NCBI GenBank assembly: GCA_000227505.4 | Contig: AGIF02000001.1 | Coordinates: 640,035-704,034, forward strand | Source: a gamma proteobacterium HIMB55 | GTDB lineage: Bacteria; Pseudomonadota; Gammaproteobacteria; Pseudomonadales; Halieaceae | Length of the DNA: 64,000 nt | Direction of reading: 5' to 3' | Shown here: in pieces, positions 35,831 through 46,370 of the stretch | Layout of the letters: every line of letters begins with the position of its first letter | Position numbering within the stretch: the stretch's first letter is position 1 | Program-made: the position numbers and the translations under genes | Notes under the pieces: generated by a model | The model's database searches: none | What the model was told of the DNA's origin: nothing | Seen by the model: only the letters and a program-made list of their open reading frames with translations

Positions 35831-35858
35831 GCGGCGCTGGGGTGACTCCCAGCACCGC
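35831..35858. terminator. Hairpin between convergent genes
   Basis: GCGG-C-GCTGGG pairs with CCCAGC-A-CCGC around a 6-base loop, with one mismatch. It lies between the convergent stops at 35822 and 35888. There is no T-run on either side. Confidence 0.4.
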
Positions 35859-35887
35859 GCTCAACTCTCCAGTGAGTGGTTTGGTAA

Positions 35888-37054
35888 TCAGGCGCCCATA
35901 TCAAAGGTAAGGCCTGCATTGGCGACAAGGCGCTTTATAAGTTTCTCACCCATCGCAGGCGCTGGCGTATAGACACCCCCTGGCAAATCTTCGCAGTCCT
36001 GCACGATGCAAAGCGCGCTTTCAGCGATCATCTTGGAGGTTGATCCGTAACCGGGGTCCATATCGCCCGTGACGGTGGCTTCCATGCGATCGCCGTTTGC
36101 GTTGGTGCCCACAAACAGAACGTCGTAGTGACCGGCTTCGCGGCTCTCTTTAGAGGGACCCTCACCGGGCTTTGGCACGTCATCACCCTCGAGCGGGTTA
36201 CTGCTCGCCACCATCTTAGCAACCGCCGCACCTTGCTCACCGGGGCCTGTCACCATCATCTCGTCGTACTCGAAATCTTCGCCGTACAGGTGATTTAGCA
36301 AGGCATTCGAACGGTGAACGTTTTTGGTGTTGATTGGCGCCATGATGAAGGGGGCAACCCAAGAGCCGATGGCTTCATCTTCGTAAGGCTTGGCATCCGA
36401 GGGTTGTTCAGGGCCTTGGAAGCCATTGGCAAGCGAGAAGGGGTTGGCCAGTACCTTCAGAAGGCCTGGATTTGTTTTCAGCGCCGCCATAGTAGCGCCC
36501 AAGGATGCCGCTGTTCCGCCAGAGAACTCGCCGTTCATTGCGCGGACGCGGCCACGGATACGGCTCATGGGTGCGCCTGTTTGATCGATCGATGCTTTTT
36601 GTAGGAAGTAGACACCGAGGTCGAAAGGGATCGAGTCAAACCCACAGCTATGCACAATGCGTGCGCCAGAGGCGCGTGCAGTGTCATTGTACGCAGCAAT
36701 CATCTCGTGCATCCAGCCGGGCTCCCCCGATAGGTCCACATAGTGTGTTCCCTCCTCGGCGCACAATCTAACGAGTTCAGAGCCGTATAACTGGTAGGGG
36801 CCCACAGTCGTGCAGATGCATGAAGCGCGTTTGACCATATCTCGCAGCGAATCCTCATTGGCCGCATCAGCGGTCACAAGCGGTATATCGGTTGATACAC
36901 CGATCAGCTCTCGAACCTCTGCTAGTTTCGCTTCGCTTCTACCGGCCATCGCCCAGCTAACGCTGGTGCCATAGGTGTTTCCCATGTACTCAGCGACCAG
37001 TCGGCCGGTAAATCCACTTGCGCCGTAAACGATGACATCAAATTCTCTGCTCAT
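35888..37054 (-). CDS. Saccharopine-dehydrogenase-like / trans-acting enoyl reductase family protein
   Basis: This 388-residue protein has an N-terminal NAD(P)-binding Rossmann domain beginning DVIVYGASGFTGRLVAEY, then CTTVGPYQLYG and YVDLSGEPGW, which match the family of mycobacterial trans-acting enoyl reductases and related membrane-associated oxidoreductases. The C-terminal part contains a mildly hydrophobic stretch. No partner polyketide synthase is nearby, so lipid metabolism is only a family-level guess. Confidence 0.8.
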   Translation of the reverse strand: MSREFDVIVYGASGFTGRLVAEYMGNTYGTSVSWAMAGRSEAKLAEVRELIGVSTDIPLVTADAANEDSLRDMVKRASCICTTVGPYQLYGSELVRLCAEEGTHYVDLSGEPGWMHEMIAAYNDTARASGARIVHSCGFDSIPFDLGVYFLQKASIDQTGAPMSRIRGRVRAMNGEFSGGTAASLGATMAALKTNPGLLKVLANPFSLANGFQGPEQPSDAKPYEDEAIGSWVAPFIMAPINTKNVHRSNALLNHLYGEDFEYDEMMVTGPGEQGAAVAKMVASSNPLEGDDVPKPGEGPSKESREAGHYDVLFVGTNANGDRMEATVTGDMDPGYGSTSKMIAESALCIVQDCEDLPGGVYTPAPAMGEKLIKRLVANAGLTFDMGA

Positions 37055-37203
37055 TTAAATTCCTTATTTAACTTGATCAATTTGTACCTTTCTTTGGAGG
37101 CTGCAAAATCAAAACATGGCCTCAGTAATAGCGCTGAAAAACTCTGCGAGCCACGTCTAGGGCCCGTTGAGTGTGATTGGAAATCCATCTTGTAAATCTG
37201 GGG

Positions 37204-38058
37204 CTACCTTACCGCATTCACCAACCAAAAATTAGCTTCAAACGAAACGCCTTGTCCCGGTGAGTAAAACTCGGAAAGGCGTTCGAAGACAGCAGTACGT
37301 GCAGGCTCTTTTAGCGCCGGGTCGCTCTCAGCAATCAGAGCTGCCGCGGGACCGATTTGAATGAGTTCCTCAAATATTTCATCAAAGGACTGTGATTCAC
37401 CGACCGATAGTTGCAGCGTCAATGGCTCGATCCTCGGATCTCTGAATCCAGCGTCGGATAGCACGCGTTGGATGAGGTCTTTATCGGCCAATCCAAACGG
37501 TCCTGGTGCTCCCGGTTTTGCAGGTGGTGGCGGAGGAAGCACCGACAGCGCCGCTTGCATCGGTGCTGTAAAGAAGGGATTGAGCGCTGGACTCTGCCAA
37601 CACACGAAGCCCAGTTGGCCTTGGGGTTTCAGTGTCTCGCGAAGCGCGGCGAAGGCAGCGGTAGGGTCGGCGAAGAACATGACCCCAAAGCGTGAGTAGA
37701 TGGCGTCAAAAGACTCATTCGGAAACAGGGAGTCACTCGCATCTCCCTCGATAAATTCGACTGCAGCGTTGAGTACATTACGATTTGCGACTTTCAGTTC
37801 TTCGGCCAAGGCAAGCATCGGTTCAGAAATATCCACACCGATAATCTTGGAATGAGAATCTAGCCGCGATGCCCATTCCAAGGTTTGATTGCCACAGCCA
37901 CAACCAACGTCAAGGAGCTGCGCTCCGGCTGGCAGGGATAGCGAGTCCATGCAGCGACGTCCTGGCTCAGCCAGTAACTGTTCGAGCAACATATTGTGTC
38001 GCACCCAACTCGCGCCAGCGCGTCCATTCCACATCTGTTTTTGTTGTTGATTATTCAT
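37204..38058 (-). CDS. Class I SAM-dependent methyltransferase
   Basis: This 284-residue protein has the SAM-binding motif LLDVGCGCGNQTLEW (about 48-62), motif II IIGVDISEPMLALAEE, and FDAIYSRFGVMFFADP as the post-II region, typical of UbiE/type-11 methyltransferases. The proline-rich VLPPPPPAKPGAPGPFG insert in the C-terminal half is common in this subfamily. It lies 26 bases before the MocA-like gene's stop on the same strand. Substrate unknown. Confidence 0.85.
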   Translation of the reverse strand: MNNQQQKQMWNGRAGASWVRHNMLLEQLLAEPGRRCMDSLSLPAGAQLLDVGCGCGNQTLEWASRLDSHSKIIGVDISEPMLALAEELKVANRNVLNAAVEFIEGDASDSLFPNESFDAIYSRFGVMFFADPTAAFAALRETLKPQGQLGFVCWQSPALNPFFTAPMQAALSVLPPPPPAKPGAPGPFGLADKDLIQRVLSDAGFRDPRIEPLTLQLSVGESQSFDEIFEELIQIGPAAALIAESDPALKEPARTAVFERLSEFYSPGQGVSFEANFWLVNAVR

Positions 38059-38084
38059 AGAAAAGGCCTTTAGTTGCCAAAAAT

Positions 38085-38681
38085 CTAGGATCTGACGTCC
38101 GCTAAATTCTCAAGATCCTCGGGCGTGTCTATATCCCAGCCTGCAGATGCTGTAGGGACCACCCGTACGTGATTTTCGGGATTGGTCAGAATTCGTTTTG
38201 CACCGTTTTCTGCGTCTAGTGACAACAGTTCTGGGTAAAACGCGCTTCCGAATAAAGCGGGCGGGCCAACCGTTCCGCTAAACCCTGCACACGCGATTCC
38301 GGTACCGTCTGTCCCATCAATAAGTGAATGGAGCTCGTCGGTTGATACTAAAATTTGATCAGACAAAAGCACGAGGATTTGATTGCACTCACTTGCAAGG
38401 AGCTCGCACCCCAGGCGTATCGAGCTACTCATGCCCTCGGGCCAATCGGGGTTATAAACCTGCTCAGCACCACTCACCAATCCGCGTTTAAACGCCTTTT
38501 TTATTTCCTGATCATACTTACCGGTAACGACCAGCAGTCGCTTGTGGGGTAGCGCGAGAGCGGCGTCTAAGACATGCTGAAGTAACGGCTTGCTCTGAAA
38601 TTTCGCGAGTTGCTTACAGGCACCGAATCGACGGGCCTCGCCGGCAGCGAGAATCAGAATGCCGAGCTGCGAGTCAGTCAT
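38085..38681 (-). CDS. MocA-like molybdopterin cytidylyltransferase
   Basis: This 198-residue NTP-transferase-fold protein opens with GILILAAGEARRFGACKQL, the MobA/MocA nucleotide-binding signature, and has a DQ in LLSDQILV where the metal-binding motif is expected. Proteins of this type load CMP onto molybdopterin for xanthine-oxidase-family enzymes. It overlaps the XdhC-like gene by 8 bases, and two such enzymes are encoded within 8 kb, which supports a cofactor-maturation role. Confidence 0.85.
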   Translation of the reverse strand: MTDSQLGILILAAGEARRFGACKQLAKFQSKPLLQHVLDAALALPHKRLLVVTGKYDQEIKKAFKRGLVSGAEQVYNPDWPEGMSSSIRLGCELLASECNQILVLLSDQILVSTDELHSLIDGTDGTGIACAGFSGTVGPPALFGSAFYPELLSLDAENGAKRILTNPENHVRVVPTASAGWDIDTPEDLENLADVRS

Positions 38682-39705
38682 TGTCCCTGGCAGACTGGCT
38701 TACACCGCCAGAGCGAGAACCCGAGCCGAAAATAGCGTCGTGACACTTGGCAATTACGGAAAGCGCGATGCTCTCAGGCAGTTCACCGCCAATATCAAAA
38801 CCGGCAGGACCGTCTACCGTAGGGTTGAAGTCAGCGTCAATGAGACCGGCTTCCTCGAAGACTTCTTCACGGCGATGAGTGGGGCCTAGAAGTCCGACAT
38901 AGTCGAGACCCTGTCCCGACAGCGCCTTTAAGCTTTGTGCGTCCATCGGCACGCTATGCGTCATCACCATGGCGGCGTTAATAGACAGCGCGTGAACTTG
39001 ATCAGCGAGCTCCTCCGCTGAGCAACGCAATCGATGATCGGCCATATGGAAAAACTCATCCCTTGCATTGGCGGGGCGCGGGTCCCAGACCGTGGTTTCC
39101 CAGCCCATTTTATTTGCAAGGATGACGACGGGCTGAGCATCTATTCCACCACCAGCAACGAGGAGGTGCGGAGCGGGGGTTATGTGTGAGTTCAGCCAGG
39201 TTTCACCGTTCGTCTCACTAAGAACACTCTTTGTACGTTTACGGCTGAGCACTGAATCGATCGCAAAGGTGCTCGGAAGTGAAATTTCGCTCGGTTGAGG
39301 AATGTGCTGGCACAGTTGACCACTTTTTCTCGCGTTGAGTGCAGCTTGAATCTCAAGTAAGCCTTGGTAGTTGTTTTCAGCATTAATGAGCTCTAATAAC
39401 ACGTAAACAACGCCACCACAGCCGATGCCTAAGCGGTATGACAGATCATCCTCATCGTCGCCATCGTAGCGAATACAGACGGGATTGCCTGATGCCATGA
39501 CTTTTCGGGCGTTAAGTCGGATATCGGCCTCCAGACAGCCACCGCTTAATAGCCCCAGTTGGTCGCCGCCTGAGCTAATCAGACTCATTGCACCGGGTTT
39601 GCGATAGCTTGAGCCCTCGGTTTTGTATACGGTTCCTAAGACCCAGTCCTCGCTGTCTCGCTTGGGTGCCCAGGTAGATAGCATTGCTGACAATTGCATG
39701 GTCAT
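38674..39705 (-). CDS. XdhC-family molybdenum cofactor maturation factor
   Basis: This 343-residue protein has the two XdhC parts: an N-terminal CoxI-like domain (GSSYRKPGAMSLIS, LLSGGCLEADI, LGIGCGGVVYVL) with conserved cysteines, and a C-terminal Rossmann domain beginning LLVAGGGIDAQPVVILA with YVGLLGPTHRR. XdhC binds and sulfurates the cofactor before insertion into xanthine-dehydrogenase-type enzymes. It is coupled to the MocA-like gene and transcribed away from the hydroxylase operon at 40689. Confidence 0.9.
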   Translation of the reverse strand: MTMQLSAMLSTWAPKRDSEDWVLGTVYKTEGSSYRKPGAMSLISSGGDQLGLLSGGCLEADIRLNARKVMASGNPVCIRYDGDDEDDLSYRLGIGCGGVVYVLLELINAENNYQGLLEIQAALNARKSGQLCQHIPQPSEISLPSTFAIDSVLSRKRTKSVLSETNGETWLNSHITPAPHLLVAGGGIDAQPVVILANKMGWETTVWDPRPANARDEFFHMADHRLRCSAEELADQVHALSINAAMVMTHSVPMDAQSLKALSGQGLDYVGLLGPTHRREEVFEEAGLIDADFNPTVDGPAGFDIGGELPESIALSVIAKCHDAIFGSGSRSGGVSQSARDND

Positions 39706-39835
39706 TTTGCAACACTCGTGCGCATTGAGGACTTTGGTGCTTTTTGGGATTGGTAGTGCGAGCGATAGTTAGGGTTCATGGCGGACACTTTAAAAGAAAC
39801 TAATTGGATGCGCATGATGAACCGCACTTCAGGCG

Positions 39836-40498
39836 TTATTTGAAGCCTGAAGCACGGATCCCTTGAAGAATGTAACCCGCATTTTTCTCAAAACGTGTCT
39901 TCATATCGAAGTGCCCGATAAAATTCGCTACATCCTCTGGGATAGTTTCAGTCTCCAAGACTGACACGGGAGCGCCATCATAAGACCCTGTTAGCAAGGC
40001 GGATATGCCTGTGAGAGCAGCGAGTGTCTGTTCATAATCAAGCGAGAGTGGCCCTGACAGGTTGTTGACCATCATTTGAAAGTGCTTCGCCATGCTGCGC
40101 TTCGAAATAATGAGCGCGTCGACTGAAATGTTTTGCTCGATAACCGTTCCGAGTCTCGCATGTAGCGCCAAGAATAGTGAGTCTGAAACACTGGTCTCAT
40201 AGATGCGTGATACAAAATCCGCATCAGTCATTTTCGCAGGTATACCCGCCGTCAGTTCACTGCAAAACCGCTCGAATTCGCGGCTGTAAAGAGAGAGCAG
40301 TACTTCCTCTTTGGTGCCAAAGTAGAGGTATAGCGTGCCCTTTGCGACGCCCGCGCGCTTGGACAAAAGTCCCATAGAGAAACCTTCGTAGCCTGCCTCC
40401 ATGAAAAGTGTTTTGGCGGTGACAAGGATCGTTTCCCTTCGGTCGCTCTTCTGCTCCGGAGTTCGTGCACGTTTCAGTTGAGTAATGTTCGAGCTCAT
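39836..40498 (-). CDS. TetR-family transcriptional regulator
   Basis: This 220-residue protein has an N-terminal helix-turn-helix (RRETILVTAKTLFMEAGYEGFSMGLLSKRAGVAKGTLYLYF pattern, about residues 20-60) and a variable ligand-binding half. It is divergent from the molybdenum-hydroxylase operon, with 190 bases between. The palindrome at 40523-40539 in this region is a natural candidate operator for it, suggesting repression of that operon and of itself. Confidence 0.9.
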   Translation of the reverse strand: MSSNITQLKRARTPEQKSDRRETILVTAKTLFMEAGYEGFSMGLLSKRAGVAKGTLYLYFGTKEEVLLSLYSREFERFCSELTAGIPAKMTDADFVSRIYETSVSDSLFLALHARLGTVIEQNISVDALIISKRSMAKHFQMMVNNLSGPLSLDYEQTLAALTGISALLTGSYDGAPVSVLETETIPEDVANFIGHFDMKTRFEKNAGYILQGIRASGFK

Positions 40499-40516
40499 GA
40501 CGCGATAGTAACTCGC

Positions 40517-40544
40517 TTGACAAATGACCGCCAGTCATTAAATT
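40517..40544 (+). promoter_or_regulatory. Sigma-70-like promoter with embedded palindrome for the hydroxylase operon
   Basis: TTGACA at 40517-40522 and TAAATT at 40539-40544 are 16 bases apart. The 17-base palindrome AATGACCGCCAGTCATT (40523-40539; 6-base arms, 5-base centre) fills the spacer. TetR-type repressors commonly use TGAC-N5-GTCA sites, so binding would block polymerase directly. Confidence 0.65.
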
Positions 40545-40688
40545 AATTGACCACGAGCCAACAGTGGTTTGTCGACTCTTTTAAGGGTTAATCAGGATGA
40601 TCGTATTTTTGAGCAATGAGCTAGAAATTCGATCATACTAGCGGCACTGAAGCGCTTTCCTGAGTGCTTCACAAACGAGGAATAGCTG

Positions 40689-41180
40689 ATGACAACGTTT
40701 ACACTCAACGGTGAAGTAAGGACAGTTGATGCTGATCCCGAAACACCTGCGCTCTGGGTTATTCGAGAACAACTCGACCTAACCGGCACAAAATTCGGAT
40801 GCGGCATGGCGCAATGCGGCGCTTGCACCATTCATGTGAATGGGCGCGCACAGCGCTCGTGCGTGACACCCGTTGCATCACTCGAGGGTGCGAGCGTCAC
40901 TACCATTGAGGGTCTAAAGAATGCCGATGGCTCGCTTCACGCGCTTCAGCAAGCTTGGATAGATCAGCAAGCGCCTCAGTGCGGCTACTGCCAATCGGGT
41001 CAGTTGATGTCTGCGGCTGCGCTGCTGGCTGAGAATCCAAACCCTTCGGATAGCGATATTGATAATGCCATGCGCGGTAACGTTTGCCGCTGCGGCATGT
41101 ATGGACGAATTCGATCAGCGATTAAGCAGGTCGCCGGCGCATCTTTCTACGATGCGATGGAGGTAAGTCAGAATGGGTAA
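40689..41180 (+). CDS. Isoquinoline 1-oxidoreductase-type small subunit, two [2Fe-2S] clusters
   Basis: This 163-residue iron-sulfur subunit has a plant-ferredoxin-like cluster (CGMAQCGAC with a further Cys in RSC) and the alpha-helical cluster (CGYCQSGQ and CRCGMYGRI). It passes electrons from the molybdenum site in the partner encoded by the next gene, which overlaps it by 8 bases. It has no export signal of its own; hitch-hiker export with the Tat-signal-bearing large subunit is the usual arrangement. Substrate unknown: aldehydes or N-heterocycles are typical. Confidence 0.92.
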   Translation: MTTFTLNGEVRTVDADPETPALWVIREQLDLTGTKFGCGMAQCGACTIHVNGRAQRSCVTPVASLEGASVTTIEGLKNADGSLHALQQAWIDQQAPQCGYCQSGQLMSAAALLAENPNPSDSDIDNAMRGNVCRCGMYGRIRSAIKQVAGASFYDAMEVSQNG

Positions 41181-43449
41181 GTGGACGAGACGCGGTGTTT
41201 TATCTGCAGGTGTTCTTGGTGGAACAGGCTTGGTCATTGGTATCGCTGTACGTCCGGGCAATCCGACCGAGACAGCAGGCCATTTAGTAACCGGCGAAGG
41301 TGAAAACCTACTTCACATCTATCTCAAAATAGACGATCAGAATCGCGCAACGGCGATTTTGCCGCACTCAGAGATGGGGCAGGGTGCGCAGACCGCATTG
41401 ACTCAAATGCTGGCCGAAGAGCTCGATGCTGATTGGGACCTGATGCGCTTTGAAGAAGCGCCAGCGGACGCTGAATACGCCAATATGGCTGTTGGCCGTG
41501 GGTATCTGTTTAAGGGTGTGGATTTCCCTGATGCGGTTGTCCCAACCGTCGATGGCCTCATGCTCAATCTGGCAGATGCAATGGGTATGCAGGTGACGGG
41601 TGGCAGTATGAGTATCCGTACCACCGGTCAGTACTTCCTCCGCGCAGCGGGCGCATCGGTACGCGAGATGCTGGTCAAGACAGCTGCGAAAGCCTGGGGT
41701 GTTCCCGCAGGTGAGATTCGAACAGCTAAAAGCATGCTTCATCACGATAGTACGGGTCGGTCTGCGCCGTATTCGGAGTTTGCCGCCGCAGCAGCTGAAA
41801 TGACGCCGTCTTCAACGCCAAAGCTCAAGAAAACCAGCGAGTTTTCTGTCATGGGTCAGAGCAAGCCTCGTCACGATATTCCGTCCAAAGTCGATGGCAC
41901 TGCGATGTTTGCCATGGACGTAAAACGCCCCGGTATGGTTTATGCCGCTGTTAAGCGAACACCTGTTGCAGGTGGTTCCTTGCGACGCGTTGATGACAGT
42001 GCAGCACGCGCCATGAAAGGTGTTATCGATGTTGTCAAAATGGGACCCTCGAGTGCAGCAGGGCTGGTAGGTTCCTACTCAGCGGGCGATACAATCGCGG
42101 TGGTTGCAGACAGCTACTGGAAGGCCGAAAAGGCGCTTGCAGCGCTTGATATCGAGTGGAACACAAACGGCAAAGAGCAAGTCTCGAGTGCTTCTATCTT
42201 CGAGCAGTTTGATCGCGACATCACGGCAGGTGTCGATCGTGCAAACGATTTGGCTGTTGGAGACGCTAATGCAGCGTTTGATAGTGCAGCAACGGTACTA
42301 ACAGCTGATTATAGGGTGCCCTACCTCGCACATACTTGTATGGAGCCGCCAAATGCGACGGCAGAAGTGACAGCCGACCGCGCTGAGATCTGGGTAGGGT
42401 GTCAGAACCCACTCGGCTTCCGACAGCACCTCGCCGCGAATCTTGGCTTGGATTTAGAGCAAGTGACGCTGCACAACTACTTTATGGGCGGTGGCTTTGG
42501 ACGCAAGAGCAACGCGGATTACGCACTGCAGGCCGCTATGATTGCTCGCCAAGTTGGTAGACCGGTACAGATGGTTTACTCGCGTGGTGAAGACATTAAG
42601 CAGGACTTCTATCGACCTGCCGTTCAGAGTCGATTCAAGGCAGGTCTTGATGCCGACGGTAAGTTGGTCGCTTGGCAAAACACTTATGTTGATAAGCACG
42701 AGCCCGTGGAAGCGCCGCTCATTCCTTACGCAGTAGCGTCACAGGATATTGGTCATGTCGCCAGCCCAACCCACGTGCCTTTTGGCGCATGGCGAAGCGT
42801 TGATCACTCACAGCACGGTTTCTTCACGGAGTCGTTTGTCGATGAGGCGGCGCATGCTGCAGGGCGCGACCCCTATGAGTTCCGCGCTGAAATGCTCAAG
42901 GATAAGCCTCGCATGCTTGCCGTGCTCAATCGAGTAGCCAAGGAAGCGGATTGGGGACGTCCTATGGAAGAGGGGCGTGGCCGCGGTATCTCGCTGCAGG
43001 AGTCCTTCGGTTCGATTGTTGGTCAGGTTGTGGAAGTTACCGTGTCGGGTGGCAAGACCTGGGTAGACCGTGTGGTTGCTGTGATTGACGCCGGCTATGC
43101 CGTATCGCCAGATGGGATGAAAGCCCAAGTCGAGTCAGGTGTCATTTATGGCCTGAGTGCAGCGATGTACGGCGAGATCACCATCGAGAAGGGCGCTGTC
43201 GCACAAAGCAGCTTCGCCGACTACGATGCAATCCGCATGCACGATGCACCTGTTATAGAGACCCACATCATCAATAGCGGTGCAGAGATGGGCGGTGCAG
43301 GTGAGCCGGGTACACCCGGGGTGGCGCCTGCTTTGGCTAATGCCATTTTTGATGCAACCGGCAAGCGCGTCAGAACCCTACCGGTTATCAAAGCGGACCT
43401 CCGGAGCGATGCTGAGGCCTCACCCTCTGTTGCGGCTGTCGGCGCTTGA
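41173..43449 (+). CDS. Isoquinoline 1-oxidoreductase-type molybdenum-binding large subunit
   Basis: This 758-residue xanthine-oxidase-family subunit starts with a Tat-like signal (TRRGVLSAG then a hydrophobic stretch). Cofactor-binding regions include [30 protein letters not shown] and the C-terminal [18 protein letters not shown], whose glutamate is the family's catalytic base. It forms a heterodimer with the preceding iron-sulfur subunit, probably in the periplasm. It ends before a strong terminator. A separate FAD subunit, as in true xanthine dehydrogenase, is absent. Confidence 0.93.
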   Translation: MGKWTRRGVLSAGVLGGTGLVIGIAVRPGNPTETAGHLVTGEGENLLHIYLKIDDQNRATAILPHSEMGQGAQTALTQMLAEELDADWDLMRFEEAPADAEYANMAVGRGYLFKGVDFPDAVVPTVDGLMLNLADAMGMQVTGGSMSIRTTGQYFLRAAGASVREMLVKTAAKAWGVPAGEIRTAKSMLHHDSTGRSAPYSEFAAAAAEMTPSSTPKLKKTSEFSVMGQSKPRHDIPSKVDGTAMFAMDVKRPGMVYAAVKRTPVAGGSLRRVDDSAARAMKGVIDVVKMGPSSAAGLVGSYSAGDTIAVVADSYWKAEKALAALDIEWNTNGKEQVSSASIFEQFDRDITAGVDRANDLAVGDANAAFDSAATVLTADYRVPYLAHTCMEPPNATAEVTADRAEIWVGCQNPLGFRQHLAANLGLDLEQVTLHNYFMGGGFGRKSNADYALQAAMIARQVGRPVQMVYSRGEDIKQDFYRPAVQSRFKAGLDADGKLVAWQNTYVDKHEPVEAPLIPYAVASQDIGHVASPTHVPFGAWRSVDHSQHGFFTESFVDEAAHAAGRDPYEFRAEMLKDKPRMLAVLNRVAKEADWGRPMEEGRGRGISLQESFGSIVGQVVEVTVSGGKTWVDRVVAVIDAGYAVSPDGMKAQVESGVIYGLSAAMYGEITIEKGAVAQSSFADYDAIRMHDAPVIETHIINSGAEMGGAGEPGTPGVAPALANAIFDATGKRVRTLPVIKADLRSDAEASPSVAAVGA

Positions 43450-43476
43450 TGACATAACCGTCGAGCTAGAAATAAG

Positions 43477-43501
43477 AAAGCCCCCAATCGGGGGCTTTTT
43501 T
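43477..43501. terminator. Bidirectional intrinsic terminator
   Basis: AAAGCCCCC-AATC-GGGGGCTTT stem-loop with T-runs on both strands, between the convergent ends of two molybdenum-hydroxylase large-subunit genes. Confidence 0.9.
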
Positions 43502-43532
43502 GTGTCTACGGGTCAACGAACTCGAAACCACA

Positions 43533-45743
43533 TTAAACGATGTTGAACCCTTCGTTACTGATGGGAAGCGATCGAATACGCTTGCCGCAGGCGTTGAAAA
43601 TGGCGTTACAAACGGCAGGCGCCAAAGGTGGCAAGGCAGGCTCGCCAGCCCCACTAGGGCGATAGCCGGAATCGAGCGTTTGCACGTGCACGCGCGGGCT
43701 CTGGGGCATGCGCAGCAGTGGGTAACTGTCGTAGTTACTCTCAACAACCGCACCGTTTTTAACCGTGATCGACTGTGCAGCCATAGCACTCACGCCATCG
43801 ACGACTGATCCTTGTAGCTGGTTCTCAAGGCCAGAGAGGTTGACCACTTGCCCCACATCAGCGGCGAGCCAGACGTCGTGCACGGTAACGTTACTACCCT
43901 CCACACTGACTTCGGCAACCTCGGCAATATGGCCTGCATGGCTCAGGAAGAAGCCAAGGCCCAGACCTCGACCTTCAGGAAGTTTTCGACCCCAGCCGGC
44001 TGCGTTTGTTGCTGCCTCTATAACAGCCCGAGCGCGTTCTGTATTCAGGCTTTGGATATCGCCTTCCTTGATCCAGCCCTTATTGCCGATGGCGTCGAGT
44101 AAGAAGGTTTTATGGTCTATGCCTGCCTGGTGGGCGAGCTCCGCAATGAATGATTGCTCCGCGAAGGCATAGACGTTAGAGATGGGGGCTCGCCAGGGAC
44201 CGGTGGGTGTTTCCGATTTGAAGAGCGTTTGCTCAATAGCGACGTTCGGAATAACTTTTCCTGGGAAATCAAAAGGCCTGTAACCGGCGGCGTAATTGGG
44301 GTTCTCGTCATCGCGTGAGCCAGCTGCAATCAGGTTTTTCCAACCCACGAGCTTGCCGTCAGTGACCGCACCCTGAAGGCGGTAGTTGGTCGCTGAGCGA
44401 TAGTAATCAAAAGCCATATCATCCTCACGCGACCACTGGAGTTTGACTGGCTTCCCAATACGCTGCGAGATCGCTGCTGCCTCAAACACCGGCTCATTGG
44501 ACAGGCGGCGACCAAAACCGCCACCGCCACGAATCTGATGGACGGTGACGTTCTTGACGTCAATGCCGAGTTGATTGGCGATGTTTTGGGTGATGAAAAC
44601 GGGTGTTTGGCTGCTACTCCACACCTCTACGCCGTTCCCCTTCACTTCGACAACAACACCTTGCGGCTCTAATTGTGCGTGCGAGACGAAGTCCATCTGA
44701 TAAATGGCATCGCCGGTGAGGTCTGCCTGCGCAAACGCAGCATCAACGTCACCTGTGCGTTCGATATCCTTTTCGCCGGCGCCGGATTTCAGGATTGCCA
44801 ACGCCTCAGCTTTCAGCGCATTACTATCGTCTTTTGAGGCCGTGGCGTAATCCCACTCCACGGTGAGCGATTTTCTTGCGGTGAATGCGGACCATGTGTC
44901 TTTTGCAACGATCGCGACGCCAGGTGCGAAGGCGTGCATGTTTCGAAGCGCGCCAAAATCAAGCGCACCGGGTGTGCCTTCGAGAATAAAGGCATCGATA
45001 ACACCGGGGAGGGCTTTGACGGCATCAAGATTCGCGGATTTCGCAATGCCGCCAATTGAAGGGCACTTCACGTACGTGGCGTAAACCATACCCGGTGCGG
45101 TCGCATCGATGCCAAAAATTGGATTGCCGACCACGATATCTGCCGCTGATGCGTTAACCACGCGCTTACCCAATAGCTGGTAGTCGCTCGCACTTTTTAG
45201 GATGACTGATGACTCTTCGGGCACAGGTATCGACGCTGCGTTGGCGACAAGCTCCTTGTAGCTGGCGCTTCTCCCACTGCCCGAATGCATAACCGTTGAC
45301 TTGCTGGTGGTGAGCTCAGAGCGTGCGACTTTCCATTGTTTCGCTGCCGCCTGACACAACATCTCGCGCGCGGTTGCACCCACTTTTCGAAGTTCATCCC
45401 AGCGCATGGGTGTTGATAAAGAGCCACCTGCGAACTGGGCACCGTAGTTCGGTGCGACAGGTGCAGCCTTACACACAACGTCATCCCAATTCGCGTCGAG
45501 CTCTTCGGCAACAATCATCGGCAGGGATGTGTTAACACCCTGACCGACTTCTGGATTTGGCGCAAAGATAGTGACCTTTCCATCACCGTCGATTTCGACG
45601 TAGGCATTGAGTGTCCCCGACGCTTCTGCCGCCACGGCGGACATGATGGAGATGCTACCTGATGATGTTAGGGCGAGCCCGAGCGACGCTTTCAGAAAAT
45701 TCCGCCGCCCTTCGTTTGCTTTACGGTCAACTGACGTGCTCAT
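43533..45743 (-). CDS. Second isoquinoline 1-oxidoreductase-type large subunit
   Basis: This 736-residue paralogue of the neighbouring large subunit has a Tat signal with [11 protein letters not shown] and a following hydrophobic region. [28 protein letters not shown] and [20 protein letters not shown] mark the molybdopterin sites and catalytic glutamate. It starts 4 bases inside the end of its iron-sulfur partner. Compared with the first copy, the segments around the substrate channel differ strongly, so a different substrate is likely. Confidence 0.93.
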   Translation of the reverse strand: MSTSVDRKANEGRRNFLKASLGLALTSSGSISIMSAVAAEASGTLNAYVEIDGDGKVTIFAPNPEVGQGVNTSLPMIVAEELDANWDDVVCKAAPVAPNYGAQFAGGSLSTPMRWDELRKVGATAREMLCQAAAKQWKVARSELTTSKSTVMHSGSGRSASYKELVANAASIPVPEESSVILKSASDYQLLGKRVVNASAADIVVGNPIFGIDATAPGMVYATYVKCPSIGGIAKSANLDAVKALPGVIDAFILEGTPGALDFGALRNMHAFAPGVAIVAKDTWSAFTARKSLTVEWDYATASKDDSNALKAEALAILKSGAGEKDIERTGDVDAAFAQADLTGDAIYQMDFVSHAQLEPQGVVVEVKGNGVEVWSSSQTPVFITQNIANQLGIDVKNVTVHQIRGGGGFGRRLSNEPVFEAAAISQRIGKPVKLQWSREDDMAFDYYRSATNYRLQGAVTDGKLVGWKNLIAAGSRDDENPNYAAGYRPFDFPGKVIPNVAIEQTLFKSETPTGPWRAPISNVYAFAEQSFIAELAHQAGIDHKTFLLDAIGNKGWIKEGDIQSLNTERARAVIEAATNAAGWGRKLPEGRGLGLGFFLSHAGHIAEVAEVSVEGSNVTVHDVWLAADVGQVVNLSGLENQLQGSVVDGVSAMAAQSITVKNGAVVESNYDSYPLLRMPQSPRVHVQTLDSGYRPSGAGEPALPPLAPAVCNAIFNACGKRIRSLPISNEGFNIV

Positions 45744-46246
45744 GCGGTGGCCTCCTCTGACTGAGTTGCATCGTAAAAGAGGGCAGAGGCGGTCATAGCG
45801 CCACTCGCGGCTTTAATCGCTGACTTAATGCGTACATAGGTGCCGCAGCGGCAAATATTGCCTGCCATGGCTGCATCGATTTCGTCGTCCGTTGGACTGG
45901 GGTTGCGCTCGAGAAGCGCCGCGGCTGACATGATTTGACCCGCTTGGCAGTAACCGCATTGTGCTACGTCGTTGTCGATCCATGCCTGCTGAACGGGATG
46001 TAAGTTATTGCCGGCGAGGCCTTCGATCGTTGTGATGGATCGACCATCGAGTGCTCCGACCGTGAGCTGGCAAGAGCGAGTCGCAAAGCCATCAAGCCAT
46101 ACAGTGCAAGCACCGCACTGACCCACACCACATCCGTATTTAACACCTTGAATACCAGCATGGTCCCGCAGCGCCCACAGTAAAGGCATTGAAGGGTCTA
46201 GGCCCTCAAAGGATTCGTTTTTACCATTGATCTTGATGGTTGGCAC
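45740..46246 (-). CDS. Second isoquinoline 1-oxidoreductase-type [2Fe-2S] small subunit
   Basis: This 168-residue iron-sulfur subunit has [20 protein letters not shown] and CRCGTYVRI, as in the family. GTG at 46246 was preferred because AAGGTGAG lies just upstream and the protein then begins at the conserved beta strand (PTIKINGK); an ATG at 46318 would add 24 residues with no family character. It couples to the large-subunit gene by a 4-base overlap. It lies 124 bases after the RND gene on the same strand, so read-through is possible. Confidence 0.9.
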   Translation of the reverse strand: MPTIKINGKNESFEGLDPSMPLLWALRDHAGIQGVKYGCGVGQCGACTVWLDGFATRSCQLTVGALDGRSITTIEGLAGNNLHPVQQAWIDNDVAQCGYCQAGQIMSAAALLERNPSPTDDEIDAAMAGNICRCGTYVRIKSAIKAASGAMTASALFYDATQSEEATA

Positions 46247-46370
46247 AGATCTCACCTTGTCGTTTTTGTTTGCACCAATAGTGGCACAAATGACACCCAA
46301 AGGCAGGTTCATAGCCAAGATGCGAGTTTGATTTGCCGCAATGTCTTATTGCGTGAGGTAGCTTAGTAGC

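Noticed and set aside
46262-46300. Imperfect palindrome TTTGCACCA...TGGCACAAA before the second iron-sulfur subunit
   Set aside because: Two mismatches in nine pairs and no neighbouring regulator; not distinguishable from chance.
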